Source: Pseudomonadota bacterium
GTDB lineage: Bacteria > Pseudomonadota > Gammaproteobacteria > Burkholderiales > Thiobacillaceae
Reading direction: 5' to 3'
Assembly: GCA_021820845.1 (NCBI GenBank)
Contig: JAKADC010000004.1
Location: 124,001 to 188,000, forward strand
Length of the DNA stretch: 64,000 nucleotides
Below are positions 46,260-55,251 of the stretch, one piece after another; the first letter of the stretch is position 1; each line of letters begins with the position of its first letter. A program made the position numbers and the translations under genes. Under the pieces are notes generated by a model that was not told the origin of the DNA, ran no database searches, and saw nothing but the letters and a program-made list of their open reading frames with translations.

Positions 46260-47269
46260 GTGCCTGAGACAGACGCGCCGCCCTGGCCCCCGGCAGACAT
46301 CTACCAGCGTATTTTCGAATATACGCCCGATGCCCTGTTCATCGTCGATCGCACGGGTCATATCGTCCTGGCGAACGCCCAGGCGGAAGCGCTGTTCGGC
46401 TACGACCGCAGCGAACTGCTCCAGCACCGATCGAAGTGCTGATCCCGCCCCGCTTCGCGGCGTCCCACGCCGACCATCGCGCGCGCTACATGCACGAAAT
46501 GGACAGCCGCCGAATGGGCGCCGACGCGGACCTCTTCGCGCTGCAGAAGAACGGTAGCGAATTTCCGGTGGACATCATGCTGAGCCCCATGATTCTCCAC
46601 GGCACGCACTTCGTCCTATGCGTCGTGCGCGACATCACCGAACGCAAGGCCGCGCAGGACGAACGCGAGCGCCAGACCGCCGAGCTTCGTCGTCTGCACG
46701 CGGAACTGGAACTGCTCGCCAACCACGACGGCCTCACCGGTCTCTACAACTGGCGCGCGTTTTACGAACATGCGGGCCAGATGCTTCGAACTGCGCATCG
46801 CCGCCACGAAACCGCGACGTTGCTGATGCTCGATCTCGATCATTTCAAGCGGGTCAACGACCGCTTCGGCCACGCCGAAGGCGATCGCGTACTCCAGGCT
46901 GTCGCCGCCACGCTCAAGGCGACGGCCCGCGAAAACGACATTGTGGCACGTCACGGCGGCGAGGAGTTCGTCGTCGCCGCGCTCGGCCTCGACGAGGCCG
47001 AAAGCCTCGTCGTCGCCGAACGGCTGCGCGCCGCCGTCGAGACGATCGAGAACATGAAGACGCGGATCACGATCAGCATTGGCATCGCCACGCTCGCGCC
47101 GCAACCGGAGAAGCGCGAGACGCCGCGCCTGCTGGCCGAACTGCTCGACCACGCGGACCAGGCGCTTTATGCGGCCAAGAAACACGGCCGAAACCGGGTG
47201 TTCCACTTCAGCCACATTGCCGGCCACGCCGCCGAGCCGCAGGCCAACACGACCATCGCCTCGTCCTGA
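46260..47269 (+). pseudogene. PAS-GGDEF diguanylate cyclase with a frameshift
   Basis: The frame starting at GTG 46260 (GATGAGGG upstream) encodes the first half of a PAS domain (IYQRIFEYTPDALFIVDRTG, ALFGYDRSELLQ) and then stops at 46440-46442. The continuation PIEVLIPPRFAASHADHRARY starts at 46427 in another frame. One base is missing near 46425-46426. The second frame runs to 47269 with the rest of PAS (ADLFALQKNGSEFPVDIML), a short coiled coil and a GGDEF domain. LANHDGLTGLYNWRAF is present and the active site is HGGEEF, a functional variant. The restored protein would be about 336 aa and synthesise cyclic di-GMP. Confidence 0.85.
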
Positions 47270-47304
47270 GACGCGGCAGCCCAACCCGCGCGTACCGTTC
47301 GGAC

Positions 47305-47328
47305 AAAAAAAGGGGGACAGCGTCCCCC
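47305..47328 (-). terminator. Terminator of the DEAD-box helicase gene
   Basis: The stem GGGGGAC/GTCCCCC with loop AGC is preceded by AAAAAAA on the plus strand. It reads as an intrinsic terminator on the minus strand. Confidence 0.8.
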
Positions 47329-47356
47329 GTGTACATCCTGCCGGCCGCGCAGCCGA

Positions 47357-48979
47357 TCAGTCCTTGAAGCGCCCCCGCACGCCGGCGCGATTGGCGCCGC
47401 CACGGCTCTCGTTGCCGCGCGACGGAGCGGCCCGTCCACCGGCCCCTTTGCCGTAGCTGCGTTGTGCCGCCGCGACCTTCGCCTCGCGTTCGCGCTTTTC
47501 CCAGTATTCGATGCTGTTGCCGTTGACCTCCGCCTTCGGCCCACGCGCGCCTCGCTCGTCGGTCATCCGGGGGACGTCGGACGGACCGCGCACGAGCGCC
47601 TGTTCGAACCGGTTGCCGCGCGGTGCATCGCCGCGGGCAGGACGCGCGTCGGCGCGGTAGCCACGATCACGATTGTCGCGGCTGTCGCCGCGCGGCGGGC
47701 GCTCGCCGTAGCTGCGCGGCTCGTTGCGGTCGGCGAAACCGCGTTTTGGCGCGCCAGTGCGCTTGTCGCCGAAACCGCCGCGGGGAGCGTTGTTGCCCCG
47801 CGGCCGGCCCGACGAAGACGGACGACCGGAAGCCGGCTTCTGCGTCGGCTCGAGGCCGGGCAGCGTATGCACCTCGATGCGATTGCCGGTGTAGCGTTCG
47901 ATGTTTCTGACGAGGCCGCCCTCGCGCATGCCGGCGAAGCTCACCGCGATGCCGGTGCGGCCGGCTCGCCCGGTGCGGCCGATGCGGTGGACGTAGTCCT
48001 CGGCCTGGCGCGGCAGGTCGAAGTTGATGACGTGACTGATGCTTGCGACGTCGATGCCGCGTGCCGCGACGTCGGTCGCGACGAGCACCCGCGTGCGGCC
48101 TTCGCGCAAGCGCTGCAACGCGCGGTTGCGCTGGCCCTGCTGCATGTCGCCGTGCAGCGCGTCGGACGCGAAACCGCTGTCGGCCAGGAGGTCGGAGATT
48201 TCCTCGGTGCTGCGCTTGGTCGAGGCGAAGACGATCGCCTGCACCATGTCCACGTCGCGCAGCAGCGCGTCGAGCAGGCGGTTCTTGTGGTCCATGTTGT
48301 CGGCAAACAGCAGGCGCTGCTCGATCTTGGCTTCCTTGTGGGGCACCGCTTCGATCTCGATGCGCTGCGCATCGCGCGTGAGTTCGCGCGCCAGGTTACC
48401 CACCACGCCGTCGAGCGTGGCCGAGAACAGCAGCGTCTGGCGCTCGGCCGGGCAGCGCGCCGCGATGGCCTTGATGTCGTCGACGAAGCCCATGTCCAGC
48501 ATGCGGTCGGCTTCGTCGAGCACCAGCACTTCGAGGCGCGAGAAGTCGATCTTGCCGCGCTCGAGATGATCGATCAACCGGCCCGGCGTCGCCACCACGA
48601 CGTCGACCGGCTGCGACAGGCGCTTGAGTTGCAGGCCGTAGGGCGCGCCGCCGACCAGACACGCGGTGCGGAAACGGCGCATGTCCTTGCCATAGGTCAT
48701 GGCGGCCTTTTCGACCTGCAGTGCGAGTTCGCGCGTCGGGGTCAGCACCAGCACGCGCGGACCCATGCTCTTGACGGTCGGCTCGGCCAGCATGCGCTGG
48801 ATCGACGGCAGCAGGAACGCCGCCGTCTTGCCGCTGCCGGTGTGCGACGACACCAGCAGGTCGCGGCCGCTCAGCGCGGCGGGAATCGCCTGCATCTGGA
48901 CGGGCGTGGCGTTTTCGTAGCCGGCGGCCAGAACGGATTTAAGGATGAGGGGATCAAGTCCCAGTTCGGAGAAGCTCAT
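47357..48979 (-). CDS. DEAD-box RNA helicase (RhlE-like)
   Basis: A 540-aa protein. The helicase core (1-375) has the Q-motif MSFSELGLDPLILKSV, Walker A SSHTGSGKTAAF, PTRELA, DEAD, SAT, and HRIGRTGRAGRTG. The C-terminal tail of about 160 residues is rich in Arg/Gly/Pro and repeats such as RGDSRDNRDRGYR, typical of RNA-binding extensions in RhlE. ATG 48979 matches the family; a longer frame to 49012 has no homology. It has an unusually long upstream region, as in cold-induced helicases. Confidence 0.92.
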   Translation of the reverse strand: MSFSELGLDPLILKSVLAAGYENATPVQMQAIPAALSGRDLLVSSHTGSGKTAAFLLPSIQRMLAEPTVKSMGPRVLVLTPTRELALQVEKAAMTYGKDMRRFRTACLVGGAPYGLQLKRLSQPVDVVVATPGRLIDHLERGKIDFSRLEVLVLDEADRMLDMGFVDDIKAIAARCPAERQTLLFSATLDGVVGNLARELTRDAQRIEIEAVPHKEAKIEQRLLFADNMDHKNRLLDALLRDVDMVQAIVFASTKRSTEEISDLLADSGFASDALHGDMQQGQRNRALQRLREGRTRVLVATDVAARGIDVASISHVINFDLPRQAEDYVHRIGRTGRAGRTGIAVSFAGMREGGLVRNIERYTGNRIEVHTLPGLEPTQKPASGRPSSSGRPRGNNAPRGGFGDKRTGAPKRGFADRNEPRSYGERPPRGDSRDNRDRGYRADARPARGDAPRGNRFEQALVRGPSDVPRMTDERGARGPKAEVNGNSIEYWEKREREAKVAAAQRSYGKGAGGRAAPSRGNESRGGANRAGVRGRFKD

Positions 48980-49290
48980 GGCAAACCTTTTTTCAGTGCG
49001 CTCAATGCGCAAACCAGACCTGCGCCCGGCTCGAAACCAGACAGGTCAAAAATGACGAACCGGATAGAAGCGGCGTTCGAAGAACGCCCAACGGGTCGCG
49101 TCGATCACATCGGCGCCAACCACAAGACTTGTCACTGCCGGCTGCAAACGCCGGCGGCACAAAAGAGAGGTCGAGGACGATGGGGCTGTGAGAACAGTCC
49201 CGAGGCACGGTGGAAAAAGCCAGACCTGCCCACTGCTGTATGCACAACTCGGGCGAGTATATCAGTAAAAGCTGTTTTTCCCCAGCCTTT
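48980..49290 (-). other. Gap upstream of the helicase gene
   Basis: 311 bases without a convincing gene. On the minus strand TATACT at about 49253-49258 could be a -10, which would give a leader of about 260 bases before the helicase start. A GCCGGC...GCCGGC hairpin lies within. I see no terminator for the ABC gene. Confidence 0.3.
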
Positions 49291-51057
49291 TCACGCGTGG
49301 TGATAAAGCTTGTGATACAGCCCGCCGCGGTCGATCAGCTCGGCGTGGCCACCCTCTTCCACCACGCGACCGTTCTCGAACACCAGGATGCGGTCGGCCT
49401 GTTTCACGGCGCTCAAGCGATGCGCGATGATCAGCGTGGTGCGCCCCGACAGGAACCCATTGAGCGCCCCGTGCAGCCGGCGCTCGGTGTCGGTATCGAG
49501 CGCCGAGGTCGCCTCGTCGAGAACGACGATGCGGGGATCGGCGACGATCATGCGCGCGATCGCCAGCCGCTGCCGCTGGCCGCCCGAAAGCCGCACGCCC
49601 TGCCGCCCGACCACCGTGTCCAGTCCCTGCGGCAGCGCGGCGACGATGTCCTTCAACTGCGCGATCTCCAGCGCCTGCCAAAGAGTCGCGTCGCTGGCGT
49701 CGCGCCCCAGCGTGAGGTTGGCGCGCACGCTGTCGTTGAACAGCACCGGATGCTGCAGCACCACGCCCACGTGCTCGCGCACGGTCTCCCAGCCGATCTC
49801 GGCGACCGGCACGCCGCCGTAGAGAATCTGCCCGGACCGCACCGGATAGAGGCCGAGCAAGGCCTGCACCAGCGTCGACTTGCCGCCGCCGGAGGCGCCA
49901 ACCAGCGCCACCTTTTCGCCCGCGCGGACCACGAGGCTGACATCGTCGAGCACGGTCTCGCCGTCCCCATAGGCGAAGCTCACGTGCTCCAGCGCGATGC
50001 CGACCGTGGGCCGGCCGGCGAACGGATCGCGCTGCGCCGGAAACTGCGGCTCGCTGCGCAGGCCGAGAAGCGCGTTGATGCGGCCGAGCGCGGCGTTCGC
50101 GGCGAACCAGGCGTATTGCATGTTCACCAGCTCCTGCACCGGCGTCATCATGAACCACAGGTAGCCGAACACCGCCAGCATCTCGCCGACGGTGAGGTTG
50201 GAAAACACCACCATCAGCATCGCGCCGGCGCGGAAGGCGTCGAACCCGGCCAGGAACACGAAGAAGGAAAACCGGCTCATCGCGTCCGACTTCCAGGCGA
50301 ACGCGGCGGCGTGCCGGCGGATGTCGGCGGCCTTTTCCGTGACCCGGAGAAGGTAATGCTTCTCGCGGTTCATCGCGCGGACCTGCGTCAGCGCATCCAG
50401 GGTCTCGGACAGCGCCTCCTGGAACGCCTCGAACGCGCGATTCTCGTGCTTCTTGAGATCCTTCACCCGCTTGCCGAGCCGGGTCGAAAACAGGATCACG
50501 ACCGGGTTCAGCAGCACGATGAACAGTGCCAGTTGCCAGTGCATCCAGAACAACACCGCCGCGACGCCGGCGAGCGTCAGGACCGATACGGCAAACCCCG
50601 AAACCGAGGAGCCGAGGAAGCTGTCGATGGCGTTGATGTCGGTGACGAAATGCGAGGTGACGCGGCCCGCGCCCAGCGTCTCGAATTCGGACAGCGCAAT
50701 GCGCGACAGCCGGTCGAGCATGCGTGCCCGGATGCGGTACACCACGTCCTTGGCCAGCAGGGAAAAGGTCCGCCCCTGCCACACGTTGAGCAGGATCGCC
50801 GTCAGCCTCAGCACGACCGTCAGCAGCAGCGCCACGCCGATGAACAGCACCGGCCCGTGCCAGGCCTCCGGGAAAAAGCGCCCGATCACGGCGACCATCT
50901 TTCCCGGATGATGCAGCAGCACCTCGTCGACCATCAGCGGCAACAGCAACGGCACGGGGACTGCGGCCGCCACCGCGAGCAGCGCGGTCAGGTTGGCCTG
51001 GAGCAGGCGCCCGCGATGGAGTTTGAGGTCGTCGGCGATGCCGCGCCACGTCAGCAT
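49291..51057 (-). CDS. MsbA-type ABC exporter
   Basis: A 588-aa half-transporter. The N-terminal membrane domain has six helices (about 20-310). The ATPase domain follows, with Walker A GASGGGKSTLVQ, signature LSGGQRQRLAIARM, VLDEATSALD and the H-loop IAHRLSAV. Family members export lipids, peptides or drugs as homodimers; the substrate is not clear and lipid A flippase MsbA is only one possibility. ATG 51057 (MLTWRGIADDL) is preferred over 51123, which would add a polar tail before the first helix. Confidence 0.88.
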   Translation of the reverse strand: MLTWRGIADDLKLHRGRLLQANLTALLAVAAAVPVPLLLPLMVDEVLLHHPGKMVAVIGRFFPEAWHGPVLFIGVALLLTVVLRLTAILLNVWQGRTFSLLAKDVVYRIRARMLDRLSRIALSEFETLGAGRVTSHFVTDINAIDSFLGSSVSGFAVSVLTLAGVAAVLFWMHWQLALFIVLLNPVVILFSTRLGKRVKDLKKHENRAFEAFQEALSETLDALTQVRAMNREKHYLLRVTEKAADIRRHAAAFAWKSDAMSRFSFFVFLAGFDAFRAGAMLMVVFSNLTVGEMLAVFGYLWFMMTPVQELVNMQYAWFAANAALGRINALLGLRSEPQFPAQRDPFAGRPTVGIALEHVSFAYGDGETVLDDVSLVVRAGEKVALVGASGGGKSTLVQALLGLYPVRSGQILYGGVPVAEIGWETVREHVGVVLQHPVLFNDSVRANLTLGRDASDATLWQALEIAQLKDIVAALPQGLDTVVGRQGVRLSGGQRQRLAIARMIVADPRIVVLDEATSALDTDTERRLHGALNGFLSGRTTLIIAHRLSAVKQADRILVFENGRVVEEGGHAELIDRGGLYHKLYHHA

Positions 51058-51160
51058 GACTGGCCGTCCTGAAGAAAGAAACCGATTGCCAGGATAAGCG
51101 CTGACGCGCCGGGACAAAAGCACCGCCCCGGGCGCCGCGCGGGAAAGACGTCGTGCCGAT

Positions 51161-51853
51161 TTACACCCCGGACGGGCCGCCGCCGATTCGAAGCAAGCCG
51201 TACACGAGCGCGGCGGCGAACGCCAGCAGCGCCAGCGCCCGCCCGTTCGACGCCATGCGGCCGGCAGTCGCGCCGGCGACCGGCGTCTTCACGCCCGTGA
51301 ACATCGCCGTGATCATGTCGTCGTGCCGCACGAGCTGATGCGTCGCCACCGCGGCGATGTGCAAGCCGACCAGGCCCAGCAGGAGATCGAAATTGTAGGC
51401 GTGCAGCGTGGTAATGAGGCTGCTGACGTCGTGAGGAACCCAGTGCGAAAGCGGCGCCTCGTAGCCGTTGTCGTCGTTGCCAAACAGCCCGGTGACGGCC
51501 TGCACCAACAACACAACCAACAGGCTCACGATCATCCAGCCGCCCAGCGGGTTATGTCCGAGATAGGCCTTGGCCTGGCGCTGCAAGACGCTGCGGAAAT
51601 ACGCGTAGCTGTGACGCGGGCTCCGCACGAAGTCGGTGAAGCGCGCCGTGTCGCTGCCCACGAACCCCCACGCGATGCGGAACAGCACGAGCGCGAGAAT
51701 GGCGCCCCCGGACCATTCGTGGTACGGCATCCATTCGTTGCCCTCCTCACCGCTCCACCACGAAAACGCGACCAGGACCAGCAGCAGCCAGTGAAACAGC
51801 CGCACCGGCATGTCCCACACCTTGACCCGGGCCGGGACGGAGGGGCGGGTCAT
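51161..51853 (-). CDS. Cytochrome b561-family membrane protein
   Basis: A 230-aa protein with four to five membrane helices. It begins VKVWDMPVRLFHWLLLVLVA, with HEWSGGAILALVLFRIAWG, TTLHAYNFDLLLGLVGLHI and the paired histidines that ligate two haems. The family transfers electrons from quinol to periplasmic cytochromes. Its start overlaps the stop of the cytochrome c' gene by four bases, so the two work together. ATG 51853 was chosen by homology and that overlap. Confidence 0.9.
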   Translation of the reverse strand: MTRPSVPARVKVWDMPVRLFHWLLLVLVAFSWWSGEEGNEWMPYHEWSGGAILALVLFRIAWGFVGSDTARFTDFVRSPRHSYAYFRSVLQRQAKAYLGHNPLGGWMIVSLLVVLLVQAVTGLFGNDDNGYEAPLSHWVPHDVSSLITTLHAYNFDLLLGLVGLHIAAVATHQLVRHDDMITAMFTGVKTPVAGATAGRMASNGRALALLAFAAALVYGLLRIGGGPSGV

Positions 51854-52326
51854 AGCACGGACGGCCCGCGGAACGCCTTGTGGCACGCAGCGCAGCTATC
51901 GCTGACCTGCAGATAGGCCGGGCGGATCAGATCGAGCTTCCCGGTCTTCGCCACCGCGTCGAGATGGGCGGCTGCCTTGATGTACGTTTCCTGCGCCTGC
52001 TTGAACTTGGCCGGGTTCTGCCACACCACGGGCTTCGCGCGGCTCGGCGAATAGGTGCTCCCCGGGGGGAAAAACGTCCACGGCTGCGTGCTCAGCGCCT
52101 CGAGCTTGTCGGCGAGCGACTGGAAGCGCGCCGCATCGTAAGGGCTCTTGCCGCGCACCATGATTCCCATCGGCTCGAAGGTGCGCAGCGTTTCCTGCAA
52201 CACGGCGCGGCGCCGCGTCACGGGCTGGCCGGGGTGGGTATCGGGCTTGGGGCCGCAGCCTGCGAGCGTCAGGCAAGCGCCGATCAACAGGGGAGCGGAA
52301 CGGAGGGTGGGCTTGAGCGAGAGCAT
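51850..52326 (-). CDS. Lipoprotein cytochrome c'
   Basis: A 158-aa protein. The signal peptide ends in the lipobox LTLAGC (Cys24), so the protein is membrane-tethered in the periplasm. The mature part is helical with a single C-terminal haem site CAACH at about residues 145-149, placed as in cytochromes c'. TFEPMGIMVRGKSPYDAARF resembles the conserved first helix. It probably exchanges electrons with the adjacent cytochrome b561. ATG 52326 gives a better ribosome-site distance than 52332. Confidence 0.88.
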   Translation of the reverse strand: MLSLKPTLRSAPLLIGACLTLAGCGPKPDTHPGQPVTRRRAVLQETLRTFEPMGIMVRGKSPYDAARFQSLADKLEALSTQPWTFFPPGSTYSPSRAKPVVWQNPAKFKQAQETYIKAAAHLDAVAKTGKLDLIRPAYLQVSDSCAACHKAFRGPSVL

Positions 52327-52528
52327 GATCATCCAAAGAAACGCGTGAAGGGCAACCGGGTATGGAGGGACGCCCGCGCGCGGAGTTCCCCGGCCGGCTC
52401 ATTTCGGGCTCGCAGCCGACGAAGCGACGGGGCGAATGGTTCCGATCGCCGCCTACTTCCGATGCAGAAGCTAGCAAACTGGCACGAAGCCGCGCCGTTG
52501 CGTGATTTGAGAAATTGATATTTCCATC

Positions 52529-52556
52529 ATGGGAACAAATATGGGAACACAAATTG
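52529..52556 (+). repeat. Tandem ATGGGAACA direct repeat near the island edge
   Basis: ATGGGAACAAAT and ATGGGAACACAAAT lie end to end. A 37-codon open frame begins here (MGTNMGTQIG...ALPGKTQ, stop 52640-52642) and could be a remnant of a longer gene. The sequence changes to AT-richer accessory DNA here. No further gene was seen in 52333-52656. Confidence 0.35.
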
Positions 52557-52656
52557 GAAGTCACCCCCATTTTGCCCCAACTTTAGCCGACGCGCTTAAG
52601 CTCCGGCGGCTCCCGTCGGCGCTCCCAGGCAAGACCCAATGACCTCCGGGATCTCG

Positions 52657-53274
52657 CTAAGCCGATTGCCCCATCCGATCCAGATGAGCCAATTCTTCGT
52701 CATGATCGGCTTTGGATACTGCAGGGCGAACGGTACCGTAGTACTTCCTGCCGGCCCCGGCGCCGACATAATCAGCCGCTTGGTCAATCTCATAAAACCG
52801 AGCCTGACATACGCAGCTTCCAACTACCATTTCTATCGGAGTGTTGCCGTGGTTAAACAGTTCGAGCGGTACGGTTCCCCTCCATCCCGGCTGCATTGAT
52901 GTCGAAACGCCAATTCCCAGCCTTCCATAGCTACTGCGGATGGAAATATCGGCGTAAATATTTTTTGGAAGTGCGAGAAACTCGACAGTGGTACTAAGTA
53001 CAACCTGATGGGGGTAGAGAACGAACCGCTCCCCAAGACGACGGCGAGTTTCCTGGAAATATGATTGAATGCCTCGCTTCTTCACATTGTCCGCAGGGAA
53101 CGGCTCAATCGCGGCGCGCCGAGTCAGTATCGAAACGGAGAAGTCGTATCCGAGCCGCAAGTCAACTGAAATACTACCGATTTGATCATCGGATAAAACG
53201 GGATCTAGAAAAAGGCTATCCGGATCACCGCTCGACAGGGATGCGAGGATTTCGTTACGGGTTAAGAGCCGCAT
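52657..53274 (-). CDS. dCTP deaminase/dUTPase-like protein
   Basis: A 205-aa protein with the trimeric dUTPase/dCTP deaminase fold. QIGSISVDLRLGYDFSV is near the N-terminus, and SIRSSYGRLGIGVSTSMQPG and WRGTVPLELFNHGNTPIE are the core motifs. The Arg/Ser of SSYGRLG and the Glu of LELFN correspond to catalytic residues of Dcd. Stand-alone and phage-encoded relatives deplete dCTP, and dCTP deaminases are known antiphage proteins. This gene is last in a four-gene accessory operon and overlaps the metallopeptidase-like gene by 20 bases, so it is not the housekeeping copy. Confidence 0.82.
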   Translation of the reverse strand: MRLLTRNEILASLSSGDPDSLFLDPVLSDDQIGSISVDLRLGYDFSVSILTRRAAIEPFPADNVKKRGIQSYFQETRRRLGERFVLYPHQVVLSTTVEFLALPKNIYADISIRSSYGRLGIGVSTSMQPGWRGTVPLELFNHGNTPIEMVVGSCVCQARFYEIDQAADYVGAGAGRKYYGTVRPAVSKADHDEELAHLDRMGQSA

Positions 53275-54364
53275 TCCATCCCTCTCTAATCATCATATTT
53301 CTTATTGATTTTTCGGTAAGGTCGTTCGCGATCCTCTCAATTTCAGCTTCTGAAAGCGCACTCCACGCCCCGCTTGGCTTCGTTGCCATCTGTTGTAGGA
53401 AGCTCCACCCCGCGTCAAAAATTCCAAAAACCTCTTGGTCAGAGGCAAGTTGGCACGGACGTACATTACCGAACGTTTCCTCTACATCAAGATTTGAGAA
53501 GCGGTGCGTCAGCCGTGGAAGGCCCCTGCAAACAAGTGCATCCTGAAAAAGATCGAGAATTGGATTAGATTTACCATTAATGAAATCTGTCATCAGCTGA
53601 AATCTTGAAGCCGAGCTCGGATGGCTTGGCTCCGCTCGATTATTGGGGATGAATTCTTGGAGAAACCCCTGTGCGGCTTTGCCAACGTAAGCGACACTTA
53701 CTAAGTCAGCAAAGTACTCCATCCGGTGGTTCCTAACGACTGACTCCCAAAACTTTCGCTCCTCGCCCGACAAGCCCCCTATCTCGGCACTGGGTTTCAC
53801 ATCGGGGAGATCAGGCCCGACGTGCGCAGGACTGTTTAAGAGCGATGTCGTGACAATTTCGTTGTCAGCATCAACGAAATGTCCAAACTCATGGAACAAG
53901 GGAACACAGAAAAGCGGCTTGTGCCGGTAAACATATGGAAGAGCGATTTGAACAGGTCTGGCATTTATCTTGACCCCCAGTTCGCGCTCTACCAAGTCGA
54001 AGAAATCTCGACTGCTACCGTGGAAGTAGAAATTTGCCTCTTGAACGATCGCCGTCGTAATGAGTAAATCGTCCGTTCCCCACTCTTGCGCCGCCCGCTT
54101 GATTGCGAAGACGACCTCATAGGGAATTTGCTTTGCCGTACTTCCAGTAAGAAATTGGGTTAGCCGCCAGACTTCATTTGAAATGAATTGGGCGACATCC
54201 AAGTTTATGGTCGGGGGGCTTTCTTCTACTTTTGAAAGAAGCTTGGCGAGCGCGTCGCGAAGCTCGCGGATGTACGCATCTAGCTCGGAAGAAAAGTATG
54301 GGGTTTCAGCTAACCCATCTAGTTGGGCCAGCAATAGCCGAAGATTCGACCTAAGCAGCAGCAT
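53255..54364 (-). CDS. Putative zinc metallopeptidase (HEFGH motif)
   Basis: A 369-aa soluble protein with no signal peptide. FCVPLFHEFGHFVDADNE (near residue 175) contains an HExxH zinc site, and RMEYFADLVSVAYVG, about 45 residues downstream, supplies the Glu/Asp expected of a gluzincin-like third ligand. The N-terminal 110 residues are helical. I do not recognise a named family. It lies between a 107-aa unknown protein and a dCTP-deaminase-like protein, with 14- and 20-base overlaps. The arrangement suggests an effector or regulator activated by cleavage. Confidence 0.72.
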   Translation of the reverse strand: MLLLRSNLRLLLAQLDGLAETPYFSSELDAYIRELRDALAKLLSKVEESPPTINLDVAQFISNEVWRLTQFLTGSTAKQIPYEVVFAIKRAAQEWGTDDLLITTAIVQEANFYFHGSSRDFFDLVERELGVKINARPVQIALPYVYRHKPLFCVPLFHEFGHFVDADNEIVTTSLLNSPAHVGPDLPDVKPSAEIGGLSGEERKFWESVVRNHRMEYFADLVSVAYVGKAAQGFLQEFIPNNRAEPSHPSSASRFQLMTDFINGKSNPILDLFQDALVCRGLPRLTHRFSNLDVEETFGNVRPCQLASDQEVFGIFDAGWSFLQQMATKPSGAWSALSEAEIERIANDLTEKSIRNMMIREGWNAALNP

Positions 54365-54674
54365 TCAATCGCAGGGACATCAGCAGCTGCTTGGCCGTCT
54401 CCACTTCGATATTTTCAAATGTGCCGATGTTGGCAACTTGTTGCCTCAAATCATCTCGTCCTCTGATGCGCAGGGCCAACTCCAGGGCTTCAGCCGGCGT
54501 ATCTCGATTAATAGAAGCGGGATTGGAGGCAATTGCCGATGCCGTCTGGAGCACTCTGACGACATGCACTTTCAGCGAATCGGAAATGTCGACCTCTGGA
54601 CGTTGCCCAACAGAAGACAAGACAACCTGAACCAGTCCAAGAGCACTATTACGATCAGGAGCGGCAGCTAACAT
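54351..54674 (-). CDS. Unknown 107-aa protein of the deaminase/metallopeptidase operon
   Basis: A soluble, mainly helical protein without cysteines, signal peptide or membrane segment (SDSLKVHVVRVLQTASAIAS, GRDDLRQQVANIGTFENIEV). An AGGAGG-like ribosome site (GGAGGACTC) precedes the ATG. Its end overlaps the HEFGH gene by 14 bases, so the two are likely translated together and may form a complex. I do not recognise a family. Confidence 0.65.
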   Translation of the reverse strand: MLAAAPDRNSALGLVQVVLSSVGQRPEVDISDSLKVHVVRVLQTASAIASNPASINRDTPAEALELALRIRGRDDLRQQVANIGTFENIEVETAKQLLMSLRLNAAA

Positions 54675-54723
54675 GAGTCCTCCTTAAATTCGGGCACTGG
54701 GTCATTTCGAAGGCAAACTGCCA

Positions 54724-55251
54724 TCAAGCAGCAGCGGATTTGCGCTTCGCAACACCATTAACGGCGCGATCCGCCTCAACTTTTGCGCCCAGCCGATTTG
54801 CGAATTCGACCGCCTCTTTGCGCACGGATTCAACTTCGACAACAAATGCAAAGCTCAACTGGCCATTGGTAAGGAGTTCCAGCACACCGGTTTTGTGCCG
54901 AAAGAAAACATCCTTACCATCAGTTACCAAGTATGAAGCTGGCATTCCCGCGAACGTAATCTCTGAGTGTTGCGTTCGAAGGTTCGCCAACGCTTTCTTG
55001 AGGCGCAGAACGGAAACACCTGCCTCCAATAGCTTCGCTACCGACCTTAGAACAACAATATCCCCGAAGCTATAACGTCTTTGCACGCCTCGACCGCGCT
55101 TGCGCCCTACCCCGGGAACGACAAGCTTGTGTCTGCAAAGGTAGTCCGCCATGGCTAGGGACAAGCCGGCGAAATCTGCGGCTTCTTTAGCCGAGAAATA
55201 CTGGGCAATCACTGAAGCCGCCGGGTGGCGGGTTGAGGGTTTTTGCTTCAT
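54724..55251 (-). CDS. MerR-type transcriptional regulator
   Basis: A 175-aa protein. The N-terminal winged helix-turn-helix of the MerR kind has YFSAKEAADFAGLSLAMADY and RRYSFGDIVVLRSVAKLLEA, followed by LRLKKALANL. The C-terminal region (ASYLVTDGKDVFFRHKTG) has beta character and no metal-ligand cysteines, so it is not a metal sensor. It is first in the accessory operon, 49 bases before the 107-aa gene, and is a likely autoregulator or antitoxin-like controller. Confidence 0.8.
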   Translation of the reverse strand: MKQKPSTRHPAASVIAQYFSAKEAADFAGLSLAMADYLCRHKLVVPGVGRKRGRGVQRRYSFGDIVVLRSVAKLLEAGVSVLRLKKALANLRTQHSEITFAGMPASYLVTDGKDVFFRHKTGVLELLTNGQLSFAFVVEVESVRKEAVEFANRLGAKVEADRAVNGVAKRKSAAA

